From: Deltaproteobacteria bacterium RBG_13_61_14
Lineage (GTDB): Bacteria > RBG-13-61-14
Length of the DNA stretch: 6,295 bases
Reading direction: 5' to 3'
Assembly: GCA_001797815.1 (NCBI GenBank)
Contig: MGQK01000057.1
Location: forward strand, 5,270-11,564
Shown here: positions 1-6,043 of the stretch, in pieces
Layout: each line of letters starts with the position of its first letter
Numbering within the stretch: the first letter of the stretch is position 1
Notes under the pieces: generated by a model
Told to the model about the DNA's origin: nothing
Database searches by the model: none
What the model saw: the letters and a program-made list of their open reading frames with translations, nothing else
Position numbers and translations under genes: made by a program

Positions 1-1070
1 ATGTGCTCGGGAAAAAGCTCCTGGTTGAGGCGATAGGTTTCCGCGGCCTCGGCCGGCGTCTCGGTGGGCAGACCCACCATGTTGAAGGACCAGGTTGAAA
101 GCCCGACCGCTTCCGCGTCGCGGAAAACCTGTTTGATTTTGGCCTCGGACATGGGCCGGCGCATCACCTCCCGCCGCACCCGCTCCGAGCCGGACTCCAC
201 CCCGATCCGCACCCACTCGCATCCGGCCCGCTTCATCATCTCAAGCATCTCCCGGTCCACGGTCTCGACGTGAAGGTTGACGTCGAAGGGGATATCGAAC
301 TCCGCGGCATAGGCCGCGCAGAACTCGCGCAGCCAGTCCTTGTCCAGGGTAAAAACGTCGTCGTTGAAGTCCAGTTTGGGCGGCCGGCTTTTTGGCACTT
401 GGGCGCGGATCTCCGCGAGCAAGTTCCGGGGCGAGCGCCGGCGCACGTATTTGCCCAGGCCCTGGTAGAGGGCGCGGCGGGCCGGGTTGGCGCAATAGGC
501 GCAATGATAAGGGCAGCCGCGGCCGGCGAGGAGCGAGAGGTCGGGGAGCGCGAAAGTGATCAGCTCCCGGTCCGGGAAGGGCAGGGCATCCAGGTCTGGC
601 AGCAAGGGTCGGGGCGGGTTCTTGATGATTTGTTCGCCGTGTTTCACCCAGAGGTTGCGGATGCCGGTGAGGTCGCGGTCGTGCTCCATGGCCTCGGCCA
701 ACTCGACCATCGGCTCCTCGCCCTCGCCCAGGCAAACCATGCTGATGCCGGGCGAGCCGATCACCTGGTCGGGTGCGACCATGGCGTGGATGCCGCCGGC
801 GATGATGGGCAGGCCCAGGTCTTGGTGGATCCATTCGGCGAAGCGGCGCAGGTGGTGGAACTGGTTGGTGAGCATGGAAAGTCCGATCAGGTCGGGCTGC
901 TCGCCGCGGACTTGCTCGATCAGCGCTTCGCGGCCCGGGTCCTGCTCGAACCAGAGCAGGGCGGTCCGGTGCCCGGCCGGCTTGAGCATGGCCGAGAGGT
1001 AGCCGATACCGTGCGGATAGTGGGGCCCCAGGTAAGTGCCGATATCGGTATAGAGGAACAGGACTTTCAC
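1..1070 (-). CDS. B12-binding-domain type radical SAM protein (C-terminus beyond window)
   Basis: Reading the minus strand from a GTG at 1070 gives 356 uninterrupted codons running off the left edge. Residues 1-150 look like a cobalamin-binding Rossmann domain: MKVLFLYTD strand, PHGIGYLSAML (19-29), PDLIGLSML (59-67), IIAGGIHA (89-96), GEGEE (115-119). The canonical base-off DxHxxG motif is not seen, as in many family members. The radical SAM core follows, with the 4Fe-4S/AdoMet motif C186-x3-C190-x2-C193 (GRGCPYHCAYC), then LDFNDDVF (233-240) and GVESGSE (290-296). The family includes B12-dependent C-methylases and ring-forming enzymes, so the substrate cannot be named. The start is supported by GGAGG four bases upstream and an in-frame TAG 21 bases upstream. 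It lies 21 bp after the cysteine-rich gene, in the same operon. A role in modifying the exported glycan or a lipid is inferred from context only. Confidence 0.92.
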   Translation of the reverse strand, partial: MKVLFLYTDIGTYLGPHYPHGIGYLSAMLKPAGHRTALLWFEQDPGREALIEQVRGEQPDLIGLSMLTNQFHHLRRFAEWIHQDLGLPIIAGGIHAMVAPDQVIGSPGISMVCLGEGEEPMVELAEAMEHDRDLTGIRNLWVKHGEQIIKNPPRPLLPDLDALPFPDRELITFALPDLSLLAGRGCPYHCAYCANPARRALYQGLGKYVRRRSPRNLLAEIRAQVPKSRPPKLDFNDDVFTLDKDWLREFCAAYAAEFDIPFDVNLHVETVDREMLEMMKRAGCEWVRIGVESGSERVRREVMRRPMSEAKIKQVFRDAEAVGLSTWSFNMVGLPTETPAEAAETYRLNQELFPEH

Positions 1071-1074
1071 CGGA

Positions 1075-1079
1075 CCTCC
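1075..1079 (-). promoter_or_regulatory. ribosome binding site of the B12-type radical SAM gene
   Basis: GGAGG on the minus strand lies four bases before the GTG at 1070-1068. The spacing is slightly short, but this is the only Shine-Dalgarno match near this frame. With the TAG just upstream in the same frame, it fixes the GTG start. Confidence 0.7.
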
Positions 1080-1091
1080 GGGTTCAGACCG

Positions 1092-1289
1092 CTAGCCCTG
1101 CAGCCGCAGGAAGTGATCTAGCGAGCGGTCGTAAGTGGCTTCCCCGGCCTTGGTAAAAAAGCACGCGGGCAGCTCTTTGCTCCGGCGATGGAAGCGCAGG
1201 CACTCGCAGCAGATGCCCTTGCGCGGGCACGGCTCGTAAGTGCAGTTGCACTGCTTCAGGTTCGTCTCCTTGTTCTTGCAGTCCACCAT
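1092..1289 (-). CDS. small cysteine-rich protein, DUF6485-like
   Basis: A 65-residue protein with eight cysteines at 4, 14, 16, 21, 27, 28, 30 and 43, and a central GICCECLRFHRR segment followed by ELPACFF. This spacing matches my memory of the DUF6485 family, short proteins of unknown function found in many anaerobes and candidate phyla; no search was run. The cysteines suggest metal (zinc or iron-sulfur) binding, which is inference. There is no signal peptide or membrane segment, so it should be cytosolic. The ATG is preceded by a strong G-rich Shine-Dalgarno (GGGGAG, seven bases away). The gene sits 27 bp after the glycosyltransferase and 21 bp before the B12-type radical SAM gene, so it is probably cotranscribed with both. 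A 102-codon frame covering 1084-1392 on the same strand is a shadow. Confidence 0.85.
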   Translation of the reverse strand: MVDCKNKETNLKQCNCTYEPCPRKGICCECLRFHRRSKELPACFFTKAGEATYDRSLDHFLRLQG

Positions 1290-1296
1290 GAGGCTG

Positions 1297-1306
1297 CTCC
1301 CCCCCC
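1297..1306 (-). promoter_or_regulatory. G-tract ribosome binding site of the cysteine-rich gene
   Basis: The minus strand shows eight consecutive G followed by AG, seven bases before the ATG at 1289. This is a very strong purine Shine-Dalgarno formed by a homopolymer. The tract is the C8 run at 1299-1306 on the plus strand. Confidence 0.6.
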
Positions 1307-1316
1307 ATAAATTGAT

Positions 1317-2744
1317 CTAAGGATGCCGGAAAGGTGTCCCGGTGACGCGGCGATGCACCCCGTCCAGAAACCGGTTCACCATCCGGTCCCATCGTGACAG
1401 CTTGTCGGTCACCACCCGGGGCCGGCCCCAGCCGGCCCAGGCATGGTCGGTATTGCCGGCCCGGGTGATCAAGCTCAGCGAAAGCCTTTGCCCGGCCCAG
1501 GGATCAAGGTCAACCTCGCCTTCTTGCCAGCGGCCGCCCGGCTGAAGCGAAACCTCTTGCTCGAACACGTTCTGGCCGGCGATCCCGACCAGGAAGCGCA
1601 CCGGCTCGCGGCGATGGGGCCAGGCCCGGGGATTGATGGCCATGCCGAAGCAAAGCTTGGCCCGGGCCGGAACCCGCAGCCGAAAGATCGCCGCGGAGTT
1701 CGGGTTCATGAAGAGCACCGGCCGCGGATCATTGCCGAGCGTGAAGCGCGTGAGCATCACCCGCTTTCGGGCTTCCGCCGGCCAGAAGGAGGCGCGGTAA
1801 AGGCTACGGCTGAAATCATAAGCCACGTGCCGCTGGCGCCGGGGCCGCGCCGCCAGAAAATTGCCCATGACTTCGGCCAGGAGCCAGAGCGGCGCCCGGA
1901 GCAGGGTGCTAAGCCCGTCCCTTCCGGCCAGGCGCAGCCGCTTTCGCAAAAGCCGGGTGAAGTTGACCAGGAGCTCGCCGCTGTCCGCATAGTAGAGCAG
2001 TCCGAACCATTCCTTGGCCACCATCTGGTCCACGTAACCCCGGCGGAAGCTGTGCCCCATCGTATTCCGATGCGAGTGGATCACCTGCGATTCCGGCTCG
2101 AACACGATCTTGTGCCCGGCGCGGAGCGCTTCCAGGCTCCAGGCCAGGTCTTCAGCCCAATACAGCTCTTGGATCGGGATTTGTTGCCAGACCGACCGCC
2201 GCCGGCAGGCGCTCACGTCCTCAAAGTCGGCCAGGGCCAGGCGCTCGGCCGGGGACAGCAGATCGAATTCCTCCAGGTTTTGAATCGAAACCTCCCGGCG
2301 CTTTTCACTCCCGGCGATTTTGTTCCGGACCCGAACCGCTTCAATCGGGTCCGCGTCCGGACGCGGAAGCTGGCGCGAATACGCTCCGGCCACCGCCGGG
2401 TCGCCGGCCACCGCGTCCACCAGGCGCTCGAGCCAATGCGCGTCCGCGGGCATTGCATCCGCCACCAGGTAAACCAGGAACTCTCCCTCGGCCTGCTCCG
2501 AGGCAAACTGCCGGGCCCGGCCGTGATTGAATTCCGGCGGCGCCACTTGAAAGAGCCGGACCGGGTAGTTTTCCAGGATCGCCAGGGTCCGGTCAGTTGA
2601 ACCGGAATCCACCACGATCACTTCGAAGCGGCGCCGGGTTTCCTGGCCAAAGACCGCGGTCAGGCAGACACCGATATTTTGTTCCTCATTGCGGGTGAGG
2701 ATCAGGATCGAGACTTCCGGCTTCCCGGCTTCCCGCGCAGCCAT
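1317..2744 (-). CDS. family 2 glycosyltransferase, rhamnosyltransferase-like, with extra C-terminal beta domain
   Basis: Starting at the ATG at 2744 this is 475 residues; an in-frame TTG at 2768 would add eight. Numbering from the TTG: the GT-A nucleotide-sugar core has VSILILTRNEEQN (19-31), VVDSGSTDRT (52-61), the FNHGRARQFAS segment (80-90), the metal-binding position VADAMP (102-107) and the catalytic-base type ED at 206-207 (YWAEDLAWSLEALRAG). The FNHGR and SRQLPRPDADP features are typical of rhamnosyltransferase-like GT2 enzymes; the real donor is unproven. After about residue 345 a separate region reads as beta strands, ending WQEGEVDLDPWAGQRL and WAGWGRPRVV (414-453), resembling jelly-roll carbohydrate-binding modules. 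The ATG is preferred because its first eight codons are duplicated at the end of the radical SAM gene (see repeat at 2721). It is a cytosolic enzyme that would extend the glycan exported by Wzm/Wzt. Confidence 0.9.
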   Translation of the reverse strand: MAAREAGKPEVSILILTRNEEQNIGVCLTAVFGQETRRRFEVIVVDSGSTDRTLAILENYPVRLFQVAPPEFNHGRARQFASEQAEGEFLVYLVADAMPADAHWLERLVDAVAGDPAVAGAYSRQLPRPDADPIEAVRVRNKIAGSEKRREVSIQNLEEFDLLSPAERLALADFEDVSACRRRSVWQQIPIQELYWAEDLAWSLEALRAGHKIVFEPESQVIHSHRNTMGHSFRRGYVDQMVAKEWFGLLYYADSGELLVNFTRLLRKRLRLAGRDGLSTLLRAPLWLLAEVMGNFLAARPRRQRHVAYDFSRSLYRASFWPAEARKRVMLTRFTLGNDPRPVLFMNPNSAAIFRLRVPARAKLCFGMAINPRAWPHRREPVRFLVGIAGQNVFEQEVSLQPGGRWQEGEVDLDPWAGQRLSLSLITRAGNTDHAWAGWGRPRVVTDKLSRWDRMVNRFLDGVHRRVTGTPFRHP

Positions 2745-2754
2745 CCTCAAGCAC
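2721..2754 (-). repeat. 34-bp direct repeat, copy A (glycosyltransferase start)
   Basis: This segment matches 2864-2897 at 32 of 34 positions in the same orientation, 143 bp apart. Differences are at 2729/2872 and 2737/2880. It covers the glycosyltransferase ATG (2744-2742) and its first codons (MAAREAGK). Similarity stops sharply at both ends. Confidence 0.85.
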
Positions 2755-2887
2755 TCGTGTTCGGCCAAGTTAATTTCGTTAAATATTCGGCGGGTAGGGC
2801 GCGATTGGATTCGCGCCCGATTCCGCCGCGATCACGGGCAGGTATCCGAATCTGCCCTACGCACTTCCCGGGTTCCCGCTCAGCCAT
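2747..2887 (-). pseudogene. remnant 5' end of the glycosyltransferase, dead-end 46-codon frame
   Basis: An ATG at 2887, overlapping the last eight bases of the radical SAM gene (ATGGCTGA), opens a 46-codon frame. Its first residues, MAEREPGK, nearly match MAAREAGK of the downstream glycosyltransferase. After the eighth codon it runs into the hairpin element and encodes sequence with no resemblance to any protein I know. It ends in TGA at 2749-2747, two bases before the glycosyltransferase ATG (TGA-GG-ATG). It looks like the former start of the glycosyltransferase, cut off by the insertion. If still translated, it could couple translation from the radical SAM gene to the glycosyltransferase; that is inference. 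Confidence 0.5.
2794..2860. repeat. palindromic intergenic element with two hairpins (REP/MITE-like)
   Basis: A 67-bp segment bounded by the 7-bp inverted repeat GTAGGGC (2794-2800) and GCCCTAC (2854-2860). Inside are two further hairpins. One is GGGCGCGA (2797-2804) with TCGCGCCC (2811-2818), a perfect 8-bp stem with a 6-base loop. The other is GGGCAG (2836-2841) with CTGCCC (2852-2857), 10-base loop. It lies between the two 34-bp direct repeats. GTAGGG-type palindromes of this kind are frequent intergenic repeats in many bacterial genomes. No transposase is encoded, so any movement would need outside enzymes. No U-run follows either stem, so it does not look like an intrinsic terminator, though it may affect mRNA stability. 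Confidence 0.6.
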
Positions 2888-2897
2888 CCTCAAGCAC
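2864..2897 (-). repeat. 34-bp direct repeat, copy B (end of radical SAM gene)
   Basis: Partner of 2721-2754. This copy encodes the last five residues of the radical SAM protein (VLEDG) and its TGA stop (2882-2880), and in another frame the ATG of the remnant frame. One of the two differences between copies (2880 versus 2737) falls in the stop codon: TGA here, TGC in copy A. Confidence 0.85.
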
Positions 2898-3923
2898 CAG
2901 GTCCTCGTTAAAATGGTTGCACCGGGCCTCGCTCAGGCACAACCCGCAGCTCTCCGGACTTTTTCCGGCCGCAAGCTCTTGCCGCAAGCGGCGATAGACC
3001 TCGCCGTTCCATATTTCTTGCCAGTCCTGGTCCGCCAGGCTGCCCATCTTGAGCGGGGTGCCGCAGCAGGCAAAGACCTCGCCGTCCACCCGCACCCCGA
3101 AGGTCAGCCAAGGCTCCACGCAAGGCCGGAGCGGCCTCCGTGGCTCAGCCGCGTCCAGGTAATGGGAGGTCAGCAGGATCCCGGCGCGCCGCGCTTCTTC
3201 CTGCGCCCGGCGGAGCGCGGGAAGCACCGCCTGGCTGGAAACGACATGGGCCTGGTAATAGGCCTGGTATTCAGGGTTGAAATTGAAGACCGGGGTCAAC
3301 GGCTCCACCACCAGGTGGTGAACGCCGAGCCGCTTCGCCAGAGCCACCACGCCTGGAATTTCTTCGCAGTTTTGATCTTGCGCGGTAAACTGCAAATTGA
3401 GAAAAGGCCGCTCGGCCTTGAGCTTTTGCTTGAGCGCGCTCAAGCCGGCGATATTGGCGCAGACCTTTTCAAAGTCAGCGCCCTTGCGGATGGCTTCATA
3501 AGTTTTGGCCGTGGCGCCGTCCATGGAAAAGGACACGCAATCCACCTGATGCTCGATCAAGGCGCGGCTCTTGTCCTCGTCCAGGATCGTGCCGTTGGAA
3601 TTGAAAATCGCCTCGGCCCCGGATCTCTTGACCGCGGCCACAATCTCGAAGAAGCGGGGATGCAGGAACGGCTCGCCCCCGCCGCTCAAAAAACAGCGGC
3701 GCACCGCGGGCAAGACCTCGGCCAGCTTGGGGAGCAATTCGAGACGGAACCACTTCACCTGGTGTTGGTATTCCGGAAAGTGCAGGGTGATCGGGCACAT
3801 GGGGCAGCCGAGGTTGCAGACCGCGGTGGCTTCCAGGTAGAGCACCGCCGGCCGGCTGGACAGGACTTGATCTCCTTGCTGCCAATGCCGGCGCAAGCTC
3901 TCCAGGTTTTCCCGCCGGGTCAC
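2880..3923 (-). CDS. radical SAM protein with shortened SPASM-like C-terminus
   Basis: A 347-residue protein. The 4Fe-4S/AdoMet motif is C36-x3-C40-x2-C43 (VCNLGCPMCP). It is followed by SGGGEPFLHPRF (80-91), which binds AdoMet in this family, FNSNGTIL (107-114) and VSFSMDGATAKTYEAIR (130-146). The C-terminal region holds C268, C286, C287 and C326-x2-C329-x5-C335. The last part fits the start of the SPASM auxiliary cluster pattern, but the cysteine expected four residues later is N339 and the protein ends soon after, so only part of the ligand set is present. The GTG start overlaps the Wzt stop by four bases (GTGA), with GGAGG five bases upstream, indicating translational coupling. SPASM-type enzymes act on peptides, sugars or cofactors; here the substrate is unknown. 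Position between the exporter and a glycosyltransferase suggests sugar or chain-end modification (inference). Confidence 0.9.
   Translation of the reverse strand: MTRRENLESLRRHWQQGDQVLSSRPAVLYLEATAVCNLGCPMCPITLHFPEYQHQVKWFRLELLPKLAEVLPAVRRCFLSGGGEPFLHPRFFEIVAAVKRSGAEAIFNSNGTILDEDKSRALIEHQVDCVSFSMDGATAKTYEAIRKGADFEKVCANIAGLSALKQKLKAERPFLNLQFTAQDQNCEEIPGVVALAKRLGVHHLVVEPLTPVFNFNPEYQAYYQAHVVSSQAVLPALRRAQEEARRAGILLTSHYLDAAEPRRPLRPCVEPWLTFGVRVDGEVFACCGTPLKMGSLADQDWQEIWNGEVYRRLRQELAAGKSPESCGLCLSEARCNHFNEDLVLEDG
3920..3923 (-). other. 4-bp stop/start overlap (GTGA) between Wzt and radical SAM gene
   Basis: The Wzt TGA (3922-3920) and the radical SAM GTG (3923-3921) share bases. GGAGG (3929-3933) precedes the GTG by five bases. 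This geometry usually couples translation of the two proteins. Confidence 0.85.
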
Positions 3924-5176
3924 CGGAGCCTCCAGGTGCCGGGGAATAAGAAAATCCCGCGGTCGTCGAAACGGCCGGGAAGCACCTGGAAGCGCGCCGC
4001 GGCAAAGACCTCGTCCACCGGCGTGGCCGCGCCGCTCAGGCCGTTGAAGACATTTACCGAAAGCTCATAAGATCCGGACAGGAGCAGGTTGGTCTCCGCC
4101 TCGAAGCGCACCGTGCCGGTTTGCCCGGGCGCCAAGGGCCGCGGGTCGTCGCCGGGATCCAGGCCGGGCCGGAGCGCAAGGTTGCTCGATTTGCCGCAGG
4201 CGGAGTTGGTGGAAACGGCCAGCACGCCGTCGGCGCGGAAGATGTTGATGCCGAAGAGGGGCTGGTCCACCTGCCGGCGGACCGTGTAGTCGAACTCGAT
4301 GCCGAGCCGCTCGCCGGGGACAAAGGCCCGACTGGGCTGATGGTCGCGGTTGAGCAGGCGCACCGCGGTGATCTCGAGCTCGCCCGAACCCCGCCGCAGC
4401 ACATCCGGCGCGAGCACGCCGCTCGAGCCGTGCATCTCTTCCACCGCGCCCCGGTAAATCCGATCCAAGTAGGCTTGCAGCACCTGGGCCGGGGCGCCCT
4501 GTTCCACGATGCCGCCGTGGTCCAGCAAGATCGCCCGGTCGCAGAGGTTCCGCACCATGCTCAAATCGTGGGAAACGATCACGATGGTTTTGTTCTGGCT
4601 GCGGAACTCGCGCAGCCGGTGCGTGCATTTGCCCCGGAAGTATTCATCGCCCACGGCCAGGGCCTCGTCCACCAGGAGCACGTCCGGGTTGATCGCAGTG
4701 GCCGTGGCAAAGCCCAGGCGGAGGAACATGCCGGATGAGTAGGTGCGCACCGGCAGGTCAATGAATTCGCCCAGCTCGGCAAAGGCGATGATCTCCTCGG
4801 CCCGGGCTGCGATCTCCGAGGAGGAAAGGCCCAGGATGGTCCCGGCCAGGCGGATATTTTCCCGGCCGGTGAATTCGGGGTGAAAGCCGGAGTTCAGTTC
4901 CAGGAGCGCCGAGACCCGGCCCGAGATTTCCAGGGTGCCGGAGGTTGGCGGGCTTAAGCCGGCCAGGATGCGGAGCAGGGAGGACTTGCCGGCCCCGTTG
5001 GCGCCGACAATGCCCAGGCATTCCCCGGCCGCGACCGCAAAGCTCACGTCGCACAGCGCCCGCACCTGATGGTGCCACGAAGCGCGGCCGAGGGTGAGGA
5101 TCTCGGCCAGCCGGTGGCGGGGCCGGGCATAGACCCGGAAAATCTTGCTCAGGTTGCTGACGCGGAGGGCGGTCAT
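3920..5176 (-). CDS. wzt: polysaccharide ABC exporter ATPase Wzt with C-terminal glycan-binding domain
   Basis: A 418-residue ATPase that powers export of undecaprenyl-linked polysaccharide together with the permease encoded just upstream. The nucleotide-binding domain fills residues 1-240: Walker A GANGAGKSS (58-66), the Wzt/TagH-type LLELNSGFHPEFTGREN segment (91-107), signature YSSGM (146-150), Walker B with catalytic glutamate DVLLVDE (165-171) and H-loop SHD (202-204). Residues from about 262 to 400 form the Wzt C-terminal domain, with ELEITAVRLLN (266-276), VDQPLFGINIFRADGVLAVSTN (303-324) and SGSYELSVNVFNG (367-379). In characterised Wzt proteins with this domain it binds the modified non-reducing end of the glycan, so the transporter is probably selective for a capped chain. 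The ATG is 13 bp from the permease stop; a weak GGGA lies nearby. Confidence 0.95.
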   Translation of the reverse strand: MTALRVSNLSKIFRVYARPRHRLAEILTLGRASWHHQVRALCDVSFAVAAGECLGIVGANGAGKSSLLRILAGLSPPTSGTLEISGRVSALLELNSGFHPEFTGRENIRLAGTILGLSSSEIAARAEEIIAFAELGEFIDLPVRTYSSGMFLRLGFATATAINPDVLLVDEALAVGDEYFRGKCTHRLREFRSQNKTIVIVSHDLSMVRNLCDRAILLDHGGIVEQGAPAQVLQAYLDRIYRGAVEEMHGSSGVLAPDVLRRGSGELEITAVRLLNRDHQPSRAFVPGERLGIEFDYTVRRQVDQPLFGINIFRADGVLAVSTNSACGKSSNLALRPGLDPGDDPRPLAPGQTGTVRFEAETNLLLSGSYELSVNVFNGLSGAATPVDEVFAAARFQVLPGRFDDRGIFLFPGTWRLR

Positions 5177-5189
5177 GGCGGTCCCATTT

Positions 5190-5987
5190 TCACAGCCGGT
5201 CGGCGAAATGGATCGCCCAGCGGCGGTAGAGAAAGAAGCCCAAGATCAGGCTCAGGGCCGCGCCGGCGGTGAGCATGGCCAGGCCGAAAAGGCCGGGAGC
5301 AGCGGCTTCCAGGATCACGCGTCGATAAGCTTCGACCAGGTGGGCCATGGGGTTGAGCGCGATCAGGAACTGGTATTTTTCCGGCACCATGGCCGCGGGA
5401 TAGAAGATGGGGGTGCCGTACATCCAGACCAGGAGCAGGACCGGGACCAGGTGGACCGCGTCCCGGAAGAAGACGTTCAGGCCGGCCAGGAACCAGGCCA
5501 GACCCAGGGTGAAGAGGATTTGCAGGAGGAGGAGCAGGGGAAGCCAGAGCAGGCTGATCCCGAGTCCGCTGGCGTAAACGGCGGCTAAAACGGTAAGCAC
5601 GGCGAGACCGATGAGCTGGCCCAGGACGGCGCTCAGCACCGGGACCGCAGGCAGCACGGCGACCGGGAACTGAACCCGGGTGACGAGGTTTTTGTGTTCG
5701 AGCAAGGCCACCGTGGCCCGACCCAGCCCTTCCTGGAAAGCCACCCAGGGCAGGATGCCGGCCAGGATGTAAAGCGCATTGGTGCCGATCCCGGCCTGCT
5801 CCCCGAACTTGGCCCGAAAGACCACGGTAAAGACAAAAGTAAAAATGACGAGCAACAAGAGGGGATTGATCACGGTCCAAAACAAGCCGAAGAGACTCCC
5901 GACGTATTTGCTCTGGAAATCCCGCAGGGTCATTTCGATCAGGAGCGGTCGGGAGAGCGCGAGTCTTGGCTGAGAAACTGGTGCCAT
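5190..5987 (-). CDS. wzm: polysaccharide ABC exporter permease Wzm (ABC-2 type)
   Basis: A 265-residue inner-membrane protein of the usual Wzm length. An amphipathic N-terminal stretch (RPLLIEMTLRDFQSKYVGS, 13-31) leads into about six hydrophobic segments near 32-58, 68-90, 108-140, 144-170, 178-198 and 232-254. NVFFRDAVHLV (171-181), YGTPIFYP (190-197) and LNPMAHLVEAYR (211-222) are typical of O-antigen and teichoic acid exporter permeases. It forms the channel for the lipid-linked glycan, driven by Wzt. The ATG at 5987 has no clear Shine-Dalgarno. An internal ATG at residue 19 (5933) also lacks one and would remove part of the interfacial helix, so the longer form is kept. This is the first gene of the visible operon. 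Confidence 0.95.
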   Translation of the reverse strand: MAPVSQPRLALSRPLLIEMTLRDFQSKYVGSLFGLFWTVINPLLLLVIFTFVFTVVFRAKFGEQAGIGTNALYILAGILPWVAFQEGLGRATVALLEHKNLVTRVQFPVAVLPAVPVLSAVLGQLIGLAVLTVLAAVYASGLGISLLWLPLLLLLQILFTLGLAWFLAGLNVFFRDAVHLVPVLLLVWMYGTPIFYPAAMVPEKYQFLIALNPMAHLVEAYRRVILEAAAPGLFGLAMLTAGAALSLILGFFLYRRWAIHFADRL

Positions 5988-5995
5988 CTTTTATT

Positions 5996-6004
5996 ATGAT
6001 ATCA
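5996..6004 (-). promoter_or_regulatory. possible extended -10 element for the wzm operon
   Basis: The minus strand reads TGATATCAT, an extended -10 form (TGn then TATCAT at 6001-5996). There is no convincing -35. It would start transcription within a few bases of the wzm ATG, implying a nearly leaderless message or a different start codon. It is offered as a candidate only; the real promoter may lie further upstream. Confidence 0.25.
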
Positions 6005-6031
6005 CGAATCGCCCGAAGATTCAGCTAGATG

Positions 6032-6043
6032 GGGGATATCCCC
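6032..6043. promoter_or_regulatory. 12-bp perfect palindrome GGGGATATCCCC, possible operator
   Basis: A perfect inverted repeat in the divergent intergenic region, 45 bp upstream of the wzm start and about 90 bp upstream of the rightward promoter. Such symmetry suits a dimeric regulator, but no regulator gene or second copy is visible. A weaker inverted repeat, GAATC (6006-6010) and GATTC (6018-6022), lies between it and wzm. Confidence 0.3.

Noticed and set aside
241-834. 197-codon minus-strand frame within the left-edge radical SAM gene
   Set aside because: Alternative frame, P/R/G-rich, inside the real coding sequence.
270-1121. 283-codon open frame on the plus strand opposite the B12-type radical SAM gene
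   Set aside because: It is antisense to a frame with a complete CxxxCxxC motif and a Shine-Dalgarno site; its peptide has low-complexity features and no family resemblance.
1084-1392. 102-codon minus-strand frame spanning the end of the glycosyltransferase and the cysteine-rich gene
   Set aside because: It overlaps both genes in another frame and lacks a ribosome site; the cysteine-rich frame has the family pattern and a strong ribosome site.
1443-2600. 385-codon open frame on the plus strand opposite the glycosyltransferase
   Set aside because: Antisense shadow: no recognisable motif, and the opposite strand encodes a full GT2 signature.
2745-2768. TTG at 2768 as the glycosyltransferase start
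   Set aside because: There is no Shine-Dalgarno before it and the eight extra residues come from sequence partly outside the conserved repeat. The duplicated peptide MAxREx GK points to the ATG at 2744 as the ancestral start. It remains possible.
2794-2860. Rho-independent terminator between the radical SAM gene and the glycosyltransferase
   Set aside because: The hairpins are GC-rich, but no T-run follows on the minus strand within the expected distance, and the gene downstream has no convincing promoter of its own.
2721-2897. CRISPR array
   Set aside because: Only two repeat copies, lying within or beside coding sequence, with a long hairpin-bearing spacer and no cas genes.
2679-4070. 463-codon open frame on the plus strand opposite Wzt, the radical SAM gene and the glycosyltransferase
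   Set aside because: It is antisense to genes with clear motifs and crosses their boundaries. Its protein shows no domain and is rich in H, Q, R and P, typical of antisense shadows in GC-rich DNA.
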